Shown: positions 46,301 through 60,150, counted from the stretch's first letter. The stretch is 62,000 nt of DNA from Gnetum montanum (GCA_015680685.1 MNCI01005415.1:209812-271811); one strand, 5' to 3'. Numbers and translations: made by a program. Notes: generated by a model from the letters alone, not told the origin.

Positions 46301-48462
46301 TCACTTGAGTGATTATGTAACTTAGTCTATCGCACTAAGGAATCATTTATCGTCAGCGATGGGCTTGTCATCCCAATTGTGCTTTACCTTCTGCATGCAC
46401 CCAAAATGTAGACTTCAAATTTAGTTATGGTTACTATTAGGGCTTTTCCTTGTTCTGATGGTTATAGGTTTTGGTTTCCTCCTACAACAGTTGGTTGGAA
46501 TGGGTTGGGTAGAGGAGGTCATGGGTATAGTTGATATGGAAGTGGTTTTTGGTGGATCCACTTCATTTCATGCATCCATCTGTTTGTTACTCTTGTTACC
46601 AAGCTTTTACTTATACTTATTTCTTATATTGTTTGAGGTTTTCTAGGTGTCAATCATTGGCTTTGAGGAAGAGGAAATAGCATTAGCCATCATAGGAGGT
46701 CATTGTGTAGTTGGTTGGGTTTTGTTAGGTTTGGGCACCCTGATGACAAAAGGTTTTCCCAAAGGCATTCGTGATGGCACGCTTATGAAAAAATGGAATT
46801 ATGAATTGGTGGAAGCTAAAGAAGGCTTTTCATTATAAGGGGGATACTTGGATCACATATGGTTCTCTTACGAGTCTCCAATCATCATCTATGTTGAATT
46901 CTAAAATAATGTAAGGGTTATCACTAGCATTCAATGGGCCTTTGTAAGCTTGAATAAACTAATTTTGTGGCTAGACTATGTTAGAAGCATCTAAGACTAG
47001 CTTCGCTTTATATATCATCCTCTATAGGTCATCCTTTAGTGCGAGGCAAAAGTCTATGTCATGACAAGGCATTTGGTGATAATGGCAAGAGCAATCTAAC
47101 CTGAAGTACTTGGGAGTTGTGGGTTATCTTTTGTTACTCTAGTAGGATCTTTGGATATTTAGTAAAGCATATAATGCTTCTTTTACAAAGATTTAGACAT
47201 ATATTTATATTGAATATGCCTACTTTTCAATATTTGGTCTAAGAACTCTGATGATTTTAATGGAGGCATAGTGTATTTGGACCTATTCTTTCTTTCAAAA
47301 TTGGATTTGGTTATTGTCAATGTAGTGGCCCTAGAGGTTGATGCTAGTTATTGTGTTCATTAGTAGGGGCCTTGGGTGGGTTATTCCTTGGCCCTTGGCT
47401 TGTGGTCTTTGCTTCTTTGTCATAGTTTCTATGATCGTATTGTATTGTCTGTTCTTCTCTTTGTCTCTCCATGTATGTTGACTTTTATATGCAATGTAGG
47501 ACAAATCATGACTAACCTTTTTAGCATCCTCTATATTTTTGATTTGGGAAAATGCTTGGATACGAAACCATGGGTAAAGATAGTAGAGCTTGGACTTGAT
47601 AAGTTTTTCACTACACCCTTGAATATGGCTAAAAGGTGGGCCTCAGTGATGGATTCTAATATTTCATTCAATAGTCCATTATACCATTGAATGAAATTCT
47701 ATACGGGCTCTAAGGATCCTTGTCCTTCATGAGTTGGTCAGGTGTGGTTTCAAACTTTAAGTTATAGTTAAAGTGGTTAATGAACTAGGATAATAAGTCC
47801 TTCAGAGAGGATATGGATCCTTTGGGTAAGGCATAGTACCAATCAAGTGCTTTTATAGTTAAGAACATAGGAAAAATCCTCATGATAGTATGAGGCCATG
47901 GTTGTAAGAGCAAACAATCGAATCTAAAGATTATAAGGTGAGCATTAGGATTACCTTCTATATTGTATTTGTTAAACTAAGGAATAAGGAAACCAAAGAG
48001 GAAGTGTTAAGGGTGGGACCACAAGATTGATGGGATCATTATGGTAGAAGTCTGTAATCTTGATATTTTATGAAGTACAACATTTAAGCCTCTTCAACTT
48101 CTTCGTTAGGTCCTAGATCATCCAAAAGGCTTGATCCAAGCCTTGTGGTGGCCTTGTTGGCTATGGATTTTGTACATATGATTGTTGCATCTATTCTAAG
48201 GTTTGTAGCCTTGCTATGGATTGTAGGATGGAAGAAAGAGGTTATGTCATGGTTGTAGCTTGTGGTCCAAACAAGGGAAAGAATGTTCAGTGCAAACTGA
48301 TTCATGGTAGCTTGACCCACAAGCTGTTCAGTGGCAATAAAGGCAACCATGGAGGGAGTGGTTCTATTGCCTTGTTTTTGTTTCTCCAGTTTTCAAATGT
48401 CTTTTTCACAGTATCACATAACATTATTGTGCTCTAAAAATATGATTCATAGCTATCCATAG
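46300..48462 (-). pseudogene. Element E gag
   Basis: The start is probably MDSYESYF at 48462. A capsid segment near 47600-47690 reads EAHLLAIFKGVVKN and is followed by SQIKNIED- and SYIAYKSQHTW-like blocks, clearly homologous to B and D gag. The C-terminal proline-rich part lies near 46450-46850. Frame changes and stops are frequent, making this the most eroded gag of the family in the window. The plus-strand frames here (for example 46458-46646, 47376-47690) are its shadows. Confidence 0.78.
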
Positions 48463-48599
48463 TTAAAAGAAATAAATTTCATCAAAGATTTTTGGACTTG
48501 CTAGAAAACTCTTCATCTTGTTATGATATTCCAAGGATACCACCCTACACTCTGATACAATTGTATTATTTTTCTTAAGAAGTTTGAAAAGAGATTTCT

Positions 48600-50840
48600 T
48601 TTTTTTTAACTTGCAGATTTAATCATGCCAACCTATTCCATGAAATGGCCAAAATGTGCCAACACTATTCATTATTACATAGATGTCTAAGTCATAGATT
48701 TTGTCAAAGGGAAAAGCTATGATACATTATCACTAGGTTAGGAAACAAGACCAAAGAGACCCTTGGAGTATATGCCCAACATAGATTATTAGAGATGATA
48801 GATCATTAAATTTAAAGGTTACTAGATGAGGTAGAAAAAGAAGAAGGAGAGATATGTAAAAGGGAATCCTCTAAAGAATACAATAGGAATTCAAAAATTA
48901 TAACAAAAGAAGTAAGTATATGTAAAACACCAAAGGAGGAAACCTTACATGATGTGATCTAGCAAAATACTTTACCTATTCAAAAATTGATAAATGATAT
49001 TACAATAAAGGTAGAGAAAATGTTGGACTCTATGAATGAAACATTTATCATAACACTAAAGATAGTAGAAGAGAAGACCAAATAGGCCTTTAATAGAAAT
49101 AAGGATATGAAGGAAAAAAATATAATGATTTTGGAAGTTATAAAAATAAAGGAAAAGTTACTATAGTAGAGGAAGTTATAGAGTTAAGTTCTAAAGATGA
49201 TACTAGATGAAAAGTATGCTAGTATGAACATTCTAAGGGATGTTATCTTATCATGGCCCACTTACGACAGTCTAAGGCATATATATTGAATCTAAAGTTT
49301 GTCCAAAAAAATGTCTAGAATATTACCTTACTAATAAGGTAATTACAAATAGTCCTATTACCAACTACATTATCCAAGTGGGGCTTACCCTTAATTGTAG
49401 GAGCAATACCAATAGTAGTGGTAATAACCATTGTTATGGGCCATGATATCTCAAAGATAAAAGTATCCATACTAATAACTAGATTCTTATGGATGTTATG
49501 TACAATGTCATATATCTCCTAGAAATACTTTTTTTTTATGCTTCTTCTCCCTATTATCTAGTAGAATATCATAGGGCTATAACCCCATGCATGAAGTCAC
49601 ATCCTTACATATCTCAACCAATAGTGGATCCATCCTATTAACCTCCCAATCCCCTACTACCAGTATCATCACCAATCATGCAATGAGAACTACCAACATA
49701 ACCATAATAGAAAAGTATATTCATGGATGTCACTAAATAAGAGAACGACACCAATACAAGTGATCTAAGATCCAGGAAATGTTCCTTCTTTAGGGAAAGT
49801 CCAAAAAAGATTGAAAGGATAGGAACTTCATCTATCCCTACTCCTTTCACAAAAAATCCTTAAGATAGTACTATGCTTCCAATTTAAATAGAAAAGGATT
49901 TAAGAACTTTCATTCTTATGGAAATAACAACATTTTGGATAAAGGAAGGAGCACTTCCCAAGAAAAGAATAGATCTAAGAAGTCCTTTAATTTATCTTTA
50001 ATTAGTAGTACCCAAGCCATGTAAAGCTCTATTAGGTTTTGGGTCAAGAGTAAATCTCATTTATCAAGACATGTACAATGCTTAAAATTTACCTTCATTA
50101 AAGAAAAGCAACATCATACTAGAGATGATTGATCATTCTATTACGATTTCACTAGGATAAGTAGAAGACATGATAACCATTGTAAGTGGCTAGTCTTATC
50201 CTACTGATTTTTTGATTATTCATCTAGAAGAGAATAAAGGATAATTTCCTGTAATCATGGAAGCAACATGGCTAGCATCATGGATGCTAAGCTTAGAATT
50301 AGGAACTTATCCTTGAAAATTTTTAAGAAGAACAAAGATAAAATAATTTAGAGGTGCAGAGTTTCATGTATTGCATATAGTAATAAGAGGTGTAATTGTG
50401 TGTAGAAAGTATAGATGACAAGACAAGATATTATTTACCATAAAACAAATATATTAAGGATATTTGTGTACAACACTATCTATATGTAGTAGCCACAAAA
50501 TAAGAAGATACCTAGTGGATAACTAATGAAGAAGAATCATGGTCAAACATATGTATGGAATAGGTTGATAAAATTACAAGTGTCCACATTGAAAAAATTA
50601 ATAAAATGGAGAAGATACAAAGGCAGACTTCATACATGAAGTTTCAACAAGATGAGAATATTGAATGAGAAAAATTAGAGATATAATATAAATGTAAATT
50701 AAAACTGCTACAACTAAAGGCCTTACTAGATTCACTTGAATATTCTTTTCTCAATAGAAAAAAGTTAGTAATTATAAATGTCAATCTTGATAAAGAACAA
50801 AAGAAAAGATTATTACAAGTAGTAATGGTCAACTACAATC
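48600..50840 (+). pseudogene. Element G gag/protease remnant
   Basis: Lysine- and glutamate-rich plus-strand pieces (for example EYMPNIDY and LLDEVEKEEGEICKRES around 48750-48870, then KLINDITIKVEKMLDSMNETF at 48990-49050) precede pol. They sit where gag and protease belong. No zinc knuckle or protease active site could be confirmed. Low confidence in domain identity. Confidence 0.45.
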
Positions 50841-50859
50841 GCATGGGCTTATGATAAAA

Positions 50860-51640
50860 TCACTAACACTGATCCATGTATTTATCAAGATTGAATCTAC
50901 ACTAATCTAGCTCTTAAACCGCATTGCCAATCTCAACAAAGATTAAAGACAAAACTTAAAGAAGTTATCAAATTAGAAATATAAAAGCTATTAAAATTAT
51001 AGTTCATTTATCTTATCATAGATAATAAATGGATTAGCTAATTTTTCATTGTCCCAAGGAAGGATGACAAATCAAGGATTTGTATAGAATTTCCACTATT
51101 AAATATGGCAACATTTAAAGACCATGTTTCCTTGCTATTTGTTGATCAACTTTTGGATACTATTATGGGGTACTAGTATTATAGTTTTTTGGATGCATAT
51201 AGTGGATAAAACTAAATCCATATTGCATTAGAATACCAAGAAAATACAATGTTCACTAGCCTATGGAGAATGTTTGCATATTGAAAAATATCATTTGGCC
51301 TATGTAATGGTCTAGTTACACTCTAGAGACTTGTTCTCAACATCTTCCAAAATTAGATTGGTAATGGAGTTAAGGTATTTATGAATGGTTTTCTATGTAT
51401 GGACTTGACTTCAAACAACCTTTGGAATGCTTAGAGTAGGTTTTGAAATGATGAGTTGACACAAATGTAAAGCTCAATTGCTAGAAAAGCTACTTAATGG
51501 TCCAAGATGCAATAGACATCTTTAAAAAAATAGAGATAGATCTAGATAAAATTAGAGTCATCCAAAACATTACCCAAAGACCATAGATAGTCGAGGATAT
51601 TCAATCATTCCTTATTGATATAGGGTACTATAGAAGATTT
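50860..51640 (+). pseudogene. Element G reverse transcriptase
   Basis: Plus strand, many stops. In order: LKPHCQSQQRLKTKLKEVIK, IIDNKWIS, FIVPRKDDKSRICIEF, FKDHVSLLFVDQLLDTIMGY, YYSFLDAYSG, ALEYQENTMFTSLWRMFAY, SFGLCNGLVTL, LNIFQN, then GVKVFMNGFL where the catalytic FMDDF should be (both Asp changed). It continues to DTNVKLN and FRRSIKF-like thumb blocks near 51600. Dead enzyme; the frame is mostly continuous. Confidence 0.85.
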
Positions 51641-51759
51641 ATTAATTTTTTAAAAAAATATTACAAGGTCACTTGTTGAACTAACAAATAAAGATACATC
51701 ATTCCAATTTTCCAAATGATGTGAAAATATATTTAAGAGCCTGATATAGGAATTGATTA

Positions 51760-52172
51760 ATAAACTAATCCTTTGAGCTTTATATTGATCTAAGCCTTTT
51801 CACAACATAACCAATGCTTGAGACTATGCATTAGAAATAGTATTGATTTAACTAGATGATCAAAAGAAATAATATTAAATACATTATGCTAGTAGAAGTA
51901 TTACCAAAGTGCAACTTAACTATAACACTATAGACAAGAAGCTTATTCTTGTGGTATACATTCTTGAAAAATTTAGACATTATGTGCTTGTGCATTTAAT
52001 ATATGTTCATATAGACCATGGTGCAATAAGCTTTTCAATGAATAAATTATTGGTTAGTCTAATACTAATAAGATGGGTCATTATACTACAAAAATTTGAC
52101 ATAACAATGATCAAAAGGAAAGGAACTAAAAATGTTATAGTTGATCATCTGTCAAGAGTAAGATGGGATTCT
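51760..52172 (+). pseudogene. Element G RNase H
   Basis: Best in 51909-52172: QLNYNTIDKKLILVVYILEKF, VHIDHGAISF, LILIRWVIILQKFDITMIKRKG and VIVDHLSRV, the classic end of gypsy RNase H. The DHLSR tail is intact. The preceding part (51790-51900) is more eroded. Confidence 0.88.
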
Positions 52173-52399
52173 TAAGAGAGGGAGGAATCATTATCAGACT
52201 AGTTTTCTAATGAAAATTTATTTACTAAGATAGAAATTGTTGTAGATTTAGTTGTAAATCCATGAATTATTGATTATATGACATACCTAACTATACATGA
52301 ACTTCTTACTAAATGGTATAAAAACTAAAAAAAATGGGTTTTCCATAAAGTAAATGATATATGGAGATTAAAAGTAATCTTTATGAGATATGCGTAGAT

Positions 52400-53440
52400 G
52401 GTTTAATATGATTGTGTCATGTAGAGGAGAACCAACAAAGAGTTCTCAAAGATACACATAAAGGACCATGCAATGATCATTATATAGGATGAAGAACAAT
52501 AATAAAACTAATCATGATAGGATATTTTTAGCCTACCATATTTAGGGACACATCTCAATTTATACAATCTTGTAAAAGATACCAAAAGGATGAGGAAATA
52601 TGGCCAAAACTAAATCACCATAATAATGGGTACAACCATTAGAATCATTCAATAATTGGAAATTCACTTTATGGGATCCATCACATCAATCTAAAAAGTT
52701 CTATATTATCATAACTATTACATATTGAACTAAGTGGGAAGTAGCAACTGTAGTTAAATATTTCACAACTATAGCAACTACAAAATTATTTTAACAACAT
52801 GTGGTGAATAGATAATGTTAATATTAAATAATGGAAGTCATTTCACTAGAGCTACATAAGAAACTAATGTAATGTCTTGGGATAAATTATAAGCTATCCA
52901 CATCCCAAAAAATGGTTAAGAGGAAGTAACTAACAGAGATATTACATAAATCTTAACTAAAAATGTTAGTAGATATTAGAAGGACTAGAGCACTAAGCCT
53001 AATGATTGTCTATGGGCATATTGATACACTTGGAAACTTCCTCTAGGATATTCACCATATGAATTAGTTTATGGTAAAGTGCCTACCCTACCAATCCAAG
53101 TAGAGATAAATACCCTTACAACCACTTGTACACTTGATGTACATCTAAAATTACCCTTGAAGAAATGATTAATAAATATTAATATACTAGATGAAAATAG
53201 ATTAATAACTCAAATAAGTAATGAAATTTATAATTATTCCAAACATAGACCTGATACCATGATTAGAAAAGTTTCTATTAGATCTAGAGATAGGATCCTT
53301 TAGTATAACCCAAACCATATCATCCAAAGCATGAAGTTTTAGGCACTATGGGAAGGACCCTTTATCATTGATGTTACATATGAATCAGTTGGCATGAAGC
53401 TTTACCACCCAACCAATATATAAAAACTAACCCTTATCAG
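52400..53440 (+). pseudogene. Element G integrase
   Basis: Zinc-binding part near 52441-52590: EDTHKGPCNDHYIG, IIKLIMIGYF, FRDTSQFIQSCKRYQK (second Cys changed to Tyr). The catalytic core near 52660-53060 is visible as KSSILS/ITYTKWEVAT-like, IPKNG-VEE-like and IDTLGNFL-GYSPYELVYGKVPTLP pieces in shifting frames. The C-terminal domain near 53290-53440 reads FWALWEGPFIIDVTYESVGMKLYHPTN. Pseudogene. Confidence 0.75.
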
Positions 53441-53560
53441 CGTTCAACAAGTTAAATCATTTTATAACTTCTGTTCCTCAAAAGAATCTACCATGTATTT
53501 TGAACCACTTACTTCCTAGTCAATCTTTTGAATTTTTGCATTAGAAAGTAATTGTGGAGG

Positions 53561-56500
53561 TGTCAAATTTTTTCTTAGGTATCAAATAACCTTTTTACAT
53601 TTTTCTCAAAATGTCTTATCATTTTTATAAACTCTTTCATATCTTTTCTATTCTTTTATTCTTTTCATATTTATTATAATCTCTTCATTCTTTAATATCT
53701 TTTAAGTTCATATATCTTTCTATTCTTACATATTTTCTTAATCTTTTTATTCTTTTACCATTTGAAACATCCCAAAGAAAATTCATGTTGCAGTGTAAAA
53801 ACACATAGCCAAAATCTCTTGTTGTAATTTGATGGAAATATAATGGTAGATATAATTGCCTTGTTTTCCCGAAAAATCCTGCATTATGGCCTTATATTGA
53901 TGGAGTTTAAGGAATTTTTTAGTGTGAAAATTGAGATGTGTAGCTGACACATTGCAAATCTTATGTATTCTAGCCTGTGGAGGTTAAAAATGCTCCATAA
54001 GCTATGAATGCCTTAAATCCTAGCTTGTGAAAGCCAAAAGATGCTTCACAACATGTATTCCAGCTTCTGGGGTTTAAGGATTCTTTACAAGTTGTAGAAT
54101 TTGATATTTTCATCTCACACACTGAGCATTGTAGTTTCACACCCTGTGCAACCTATTGAGAAAACGTGTGAGACTTGGGATTTAATCCCATATGATGGGC
54201 ATCCATGTATCACACACTATGCAACATGTGGAAGTAGTGTGTAGGGCAGGAAATTAGCTAAAATTGCTCACACACTACAAAAAAATATTTTAAACATGGT
54301 AGAATTTTTTAGAAATTTGGTAGCAATCATGGTAGAATTAACTAGTAACAAATCAAAACCCCCATAGTCTATTTAATCTAAAATTTGTTTCATTGGAAGG
54401 ACTTTTAGAACACATTACATTCATCTAAAATTAAGAATTTTAGAGTATTGCAAGTAGTCAGGAGTCCACAACCATTTTTTCCTTAGCATAGATCAACATA
54501 GCAAGGAAAACTAATGATGAGCAAACTTCAAAGAGCATATCATATGAAATATTCAAAGGAAAATCTAATTGCAGAACACATCTTACTATTAGCATTAAAT
54601 TCCAAGAATTTTCTTTAAGCTTGTGTGTATTTGAAGCTCATAACTTATATCCCCTAAACTTTTGTGTCTATGAAATTTTCACCATTTTAGTGTAACCTTG
54701 TAGTTTTTATTGTTTGCTACATTTTCTTTATATTTCTCTCTTGTTGAATCTAGTGTTTAGACCACCATTTCATATGCTTTTAATTTTTATTTTATATTTT
54801 AGTAATAGATGTTATGTCCTGAATTGATTGACAATATTGATTGAGGTGCTATCAATCCTTTTTAGAGGCATGTGGATCTACGAGTAAAATTATTTTGCAT
54901 TCAAATTCTTGATCCTTCAGCACTGATTTTTTACATCACTATAGCATTTCTCATGTACATATTTATGTTGGTATTTTTAATAAAATGTAAGGAAATAAGA
55001 AAGATATAGTTAAAACAATAATAATTTCACCTTATGTTATCAAACCATTATATGATTAATAGTTTATACAATGAGACTGCATCATCCATCCACTCATTTC
55101 CAATAACAAGAGGTTCTTACCATAGCTATAATGACATTATCACCACAATAAAACTAAAATAAACTTATCATCATTATGCCTAGATGAAAAGGTGAAGAGC
55201 CAAGAGAGAATGAAAAGTATGTAACATCAAGGAGATTTGTGAATTCTCTAAAACTACTATAACTCTCATTATATTATTAACTTGTATTATTTACTAGAGT
55301 TACAACAAAAAATGAAAGCATATTCTAAAATATGTACTACTTTGTAATGTTACTAGAAAGGCATGTTACACCATGCCTAAATGTAGTCCTTTGGTAAGGT
55401 TAATACATTAGTAACATACTAAATAAACATAATAAAAAAATTTTGGAATTCAACTAGAAAGATTTTACCCATGCTTGAAGGTAGGTGACTTCTCAAAAAT
55501 TTCAAGGTTTCTTGAATTCACATTGGTTATGGGGCTAGAAAAACATATTAATTGTGCCAAAATGTACTTCTCTTTCAAATCACTAAGTCTTCTTTATATA
55601 AACTTTGTAGTTAATAAATTTATTTCTTGTATTTCATTGCTAAGTAATGATATTTCTTGCAGTTGTAACAGTCTTATTATAGTGACTGAAAATCTTGGTT
55701 GCTAGAGAAACCAAAGAATTCCTAGTGCAACAGCCTTAACCCCAAATCCCAAGGGACTCCATGAAAAATAGGATCTAAGGTACCCTAGATGGTCTAGCAG
55801 ATTACCCAAGAACTTAAGGAGGATAAAACAAGGTAACAAAAATGAAAATTTAGAAATGCAGATCTAATGATAAATGCATTGAGAATAAAGAAAATAAATC
55901 TTAATTACACAAAATAGAACTATAAATTTTATTTAAAAAATAAAGGTAGAATCAAGAAATGTGTACAAAATTATGCTTGTGAAGAGATTAGGGGGGTTCA
56001 CTTGGGTGGGCTTCACAATCCATTGAAACTATAACAATCAGCTACACGATTTGGAGGTTTTTCCACTCCTAATGCTTTTGAACTTTTCCTACTCTTACAC
56101 CAGGTCTACTACATTGTTAATGCAGGGGGTGAGAAGTATGAGGGATTTTTATCAAAAGTGAACAATTCTAGGATTTTGGGTTCTCAGATGATCAACATTG
56201 ATGACACAATCTCATAGATCTCAAAGTGGGGTAATTGGGGTAACAATGGCTATGGGTTCTACACTAGGAATTAAAGAAGCTCTATGTATGCTCCAAGGTC
56301 TTGAGTGCAAGAAATACCTAAAAATACAAAAGTGTGGAATCCTTTCATGGTCCTGGTACTTGGGCTTTATAAGGTTTTGGCTATAAATTTGGCTACAAAT
56401 TTTGACATGATTGCTACAAATTTTGGCTATGTGCAAGTGTGGTTGGTGTTCAAATCCAAGGGGTTACTTTGTATGGNTAAGTGTGGTTGGTGTTCAAATC

Positions 56501-57430
56501 CAAGGGGTTACTTTGTATGGTAAGTGTTTTAACCCCATGGCAATTCTATTTAGTAAAAATAGTAAATAGAAATTTCACCACTACTAGCTATTCCACCCAT
56601 GCTGGGCTTTCCAATAGTAATGTTGATATGTAGGATCCTTACTAGAGTTGGTGCAATGTTGAAATCATAGGCCATGTTGGAGTATTGCTAGAGGGATGCA
56701 ATGGTAATGCTTGGGGTAAGGGTTATGCCCTTCCATGCTAAGAATGATTGATGTTTTACCCTCCAATAGTAAGAGTAGGTGGGCCACACCCCCCAATAGC
56801 TATCTTTAGCATGGAAAATGCTACACCCCCAATAAAACTCATTAAAATGCCAATTTTAGTATCCCAAAGGGCATTTTCTATTCTCCAAAGCCAAAATATA
56901 GATATTATACAACATTTTTGCACTAGGGTATGATGCTTTAAGCACTTATGAGGCATTTCTTAATCCCAAAAGTATAAAGTATATGAGATTACACCTCCTA
57001 GGTTACAATCTTCACATTTACAATGAAGTGTAGCCTCAGGTTTCATGGGATGGGGATTATATGGCTAAGAAGAAGGTCATAACATGTATTTTGGTGGTGT
57101 TTCATTGGAACCTCTTTGTTGGTATCTGGATGATTGAACCATGAAGCACCGACAAAGAATACAAAAGACCACTACTAGCATTCCCTCTTCATGCTTGATT
57201 CAATTATGTCAAACCATGGCAAAGAGTTCTTCTGATGATGGGGTAAGGCTATGATGATGGTAATTCAATCATAAGGAAATGGTCATAAGGGCTAACAATG
57301 CATTCTAAGTGTTGACATCATGGTTAAGACACTGATGTCTTAGTCAATTAATGGTTTTGAGCATGTAGAATATTGTTCTATAGGCTATAAGGGATTATAG
57401 TAGTTGCCATGTAGAATATTGTTCTATAGG
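53561..57430. other. Candidate element G 3' LTR and unassigned DNA
   Basis: Starts with a TG after a purine tract (possible 3' LTR start). A T-rich stretch at 53590-53760 is followed by three ~50-bp units at about 53968-54095 (TAGCCTGTGGAGGTTAAAAA / TAGCTTGTGAAAGCCAAAAG / CAGCTTCTGGGGTTTAAGGA). From 54100 to 57360 I see no recognisable gene; short frames such as 55475-55705 have no known motif. A 23-bp direct repeat (CATGTAGAATATTGTTCTAT followed by AGG) occurs at 57362-57384 and 57408-57430. Confidence 0.5.
56435..56520 (+). repeat. 42-bp direct duplication around a single N
   Basis: 56435-56476 and 56479-56520 are identical, separated by N (56477) and T. This looks like an assembly join that failed to merge overlapping ends rather than biology. 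Confidence 0.9.
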
Positions 57431-57439
57431 CCCAAAGTG

Positions 57440-60150
57440 CATGGATAAGCTGCTCATGCCACTTGTGCTTGCTATTGTTTAACATGTTCTTGAGCATGTT
57501 TATGATGGGCTTATTACTTTATTCTACCTATCCATTGGCTTGAGGGTAATATGTTGATGAGGATTTTTTAATGGCTAGGTCATGAAATAAATTCTTCATT
57601 TCTTGGCTACTAAGCTATGGTCCATTCTCTATTACTATGATCATAGGTATGCTGAAGTGGCTACAATATTGTCAAGTATGAATTTATAGACTTTAAGATG
57701 TCCTTCTTAGGGGAATAGCCTCAACCCACTTTTTGAAGTATTCAATTATAGTGATGATGAACCTATGACCTATAAAAGACTTGTGCATTATAAATCTAAT
57801 GATATCTAAACCCCATCATTGAAATGACCATGTTATCTGAGTAGTATGTAGCTTAGTCAGCAGAAAATATATAAGGTTACTATGTTTTTGGTACTTGTCA
57901 CAAGTTTTAACCTTCTACAAGAAGCCACTTTCCATATAAGACTAGTAATAGCTTAACCATCTAATCTTGGTGACCATAGCTCTAGGTCTTATATGTCCCC
58001 CACATACACCCTTGTGAACCTACTATAAGACTATTTAGGCTTTGGTTTTTCCCAAGCACACTAAAAATATGCCATCATAGGACTATCAACATAATGTGTT
58101 ATCACCCATTATGACATACTATTTTGATCATTTATGTATAATTTCCTTTTGAGAAGCAGTTAGGCCTTGTGAAGGTTCACCATGAATAAGGTAAAATTTC
58201 ATATTGTCATACCATATTTTGGAGGAATGGTATGAACTATGATCATAAAGGTATTCTTAATGCTTTGTGTGATAGGAATAGCATAGTCCATAGTTAATGT
58301 GAGCAACTTGATAAACACATCTAGCATAACACTGAGGCCTAGCATTGCAATTTCATTGGCTAGAGTATTCTCAGTTTGGGATAAATGTGAAAGCTTTCTC
58401 AAAGTTCATAATTACCTCATAGACCTTAGGCACTTGGCTAACAGTGTTGATGTATTCATCAAGGAACTCAGGATCTATCGTTTCATGGTCATATATAGGA
58501 AAAATAGTAAGATTTACAGCTATAGGTTGACCTTTTGTTAAGGATTGAGAAACATAATGAAGGTTAATCTCCACTATTATAACTTTCCATCAAGCTATAT
58601 GACTACTCTTATAGATTTTGGTCATTATGACTCTAAGAACATTAACATTGCAAATGATGTTAACTTGGCTCCTAAAGGGGTAGTGTCTCCACTTTTTCAA
58701 TGGGAAGACTAGTGATAGACAATACTTCTCCACTTTTGTGTATCGAGTCTCCTGGGCAACTAATGCATGACTCATGTAGTATATTGGCATATTTATTTCA
58801 TCATCTTGTTTTTGACAGAGTAAAGATGCAATAGATGTGTAAGAGATAGCAAGGTAGATATAAAATTATATAGCTTCTTATGAAAGATAGACTATTGGAA
58901 ATTGTACCAACTATTTCTTAAGGTTTTCAAAGGCTTCTTGGCATTGAGCCATCAACTCGTAGTCGACTCTTTTCTTAAGAAAGTGTTTCATGGGTTGTAA
59001 ATTATCTATAATCCTAGTGATAAAGCTATAAATGAATTGTAATCTACCTTTTAGTCCCTAAATCTCCTTAAGGATAGTTGGTGCTACCAATTTGGATATG
59101 GCCTTAATCTTATTCGGATCAACATGTATCCCTACTTTGGATACTTCAAAATCAAGAATCTTATCAGTTTTGATACCAAAGACACACTTTCTGGGATTAA
59201 GCCTAAGATCATATTTGAGGCATCACTTAAGTATGAGGTCTAGGTCATGTGTATGGTCATTGGCCACTCTGAAAATAATGGCTATAACATCTACATAATC
59301 ATTAAATAAACCTAGAATGTAAATGCTAAAGATATTTTTCATGGCTCTCTGCTAGGTTTCTCCCACATTCATTAGGCCAAAGAACATCGTGGTATAGCAA
59401 AATATACCCAAAAGGGATCATGAAGGTCATGCTAAGCTGATTGTCTGGGTTGATCCTAATCTAGTTGTATCTTGAGAATCCATCCACAAAGGATAATAAG
59501 GCATGCCTGGCCATAATATCGATACGTTAATAAATACTAGATAAAGGAAATTAATCCTTGATAGTTTCATTATTTAGGTCTCTAAAATCTATGGATATTT
59601 GAATAATCCCATTTTTCTTAGGGAATACTACTATATTGGACACCGATTTTGCATTATCAACAACTCTAATGAAGCCAATTTGATATAGCTTTGTGATTTC
59701 ATCATAAAGTGCCATGGCCAAATCATGTCTAATCTTACAAACCTTTTGCGTAATTGGTTTAATGCTAGGATCAAGTATGATGTTCTGTTGGACTAAACAT
59801 GGATCAAGACCTAAAATATCTTCATATGACTAGGTAAAGGCCATAATTTTGTCTTCTAAGACCTTGTTGATATTTTGAGCCTATTAAGGTTCAAGTGAGG
59901 AACTTAGTTTTAGGGTTTTCTCCTTACCATTGTGTGCCATGATAGGAATCTTAACTAAACAGCCTTCAGTAATGTCACCAGTCTTTAAGTCAAGGGTCTT
60001 AACTAGGTTTTCAATCCATTCTAGAGGTTTCTTGATTGACGCTATATCAACAAGGCTCTTAAGCTCAAGATCTATGCAATTAGGGTCAATATACTCTTCA
60101 AAAGCATTGTGAGGGCCACTTAGGCTCAAGGTTAAACTAATATGCTTCTA
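57440..60150 (-). pseudogene. Element F pol (Tat family, minus strand)
   Basis: From right to left: linker with LDLKTGDITEG (59960-60129 region), RT start VQQNIILDP and QKVCKIR (59730-59810), RT with LGLFNDYVDVIAII (the YxDD box reads YVDV, near 59290-59320) and LRLNPRKCVFGIK (near 59190). RNase H has IYYMSHALVAQETRYTKVEKYCLS (58590-58790). The C-terminus of the second RNase H reads FIP, ENTLANEIAMLGL (58330-58400). Integrase H2C2 has GYYxxYMESGF and KTCDKYQKHSNL (57875-58030), and the core has IPMIIVIENGP (Asp replaced by Glu), YYPQANG and MLKNMLNNSKHKWHEQL (57440-57660). Same family as A and D; pseudogene with many stops. Confidence 0.88.

Larger units (their letters stand above)
36642..48562 (-). 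mobile_element. Element E: decayed minus-strand relative of D
   Basis: From right to left (its transcription direction): gag, protease, TTAAACTAG-type array, antisense gene (here on plus), ~190-bp repeat. This is the D order up to the antisense gene. Pol and LTRs were not recognised; the left part ends at the target duplication of element D. The minus-strand TGTATCAGAGTGTAGG near 48561 might be an initiator-Met-type primer-binding site but differs from the family site, so the right boundary is uncertain. Confidence 0.65.
48600..53600 (+). mobile_element. Element G: unrelated gypsy element, plus strand
   Basis: Gag/protease-like remnants are followed by RT, RNase H and integrase in the usual gypsy order, then a candidate 3' LTR start at 53561 (TGTCAAATT after a GTGGAGG purine tract). 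RT style (FVDQLLDTIMGY, SFLDAYSG, FGLCNG) differs from the Tat-type elements here. The long insertion typical of Athila RT is absent, so a non-chromoviral lineage other than Athila is possible. The 5' LTR was not identified. Confidence 0.7.

Noticed and set aside
48545-48561. Initiator-Met-type primer-binding site on minus
   Set aside because: Only a partial match, differs from the family site and no LTR could be found next to it; kept as a note in the element E entry.
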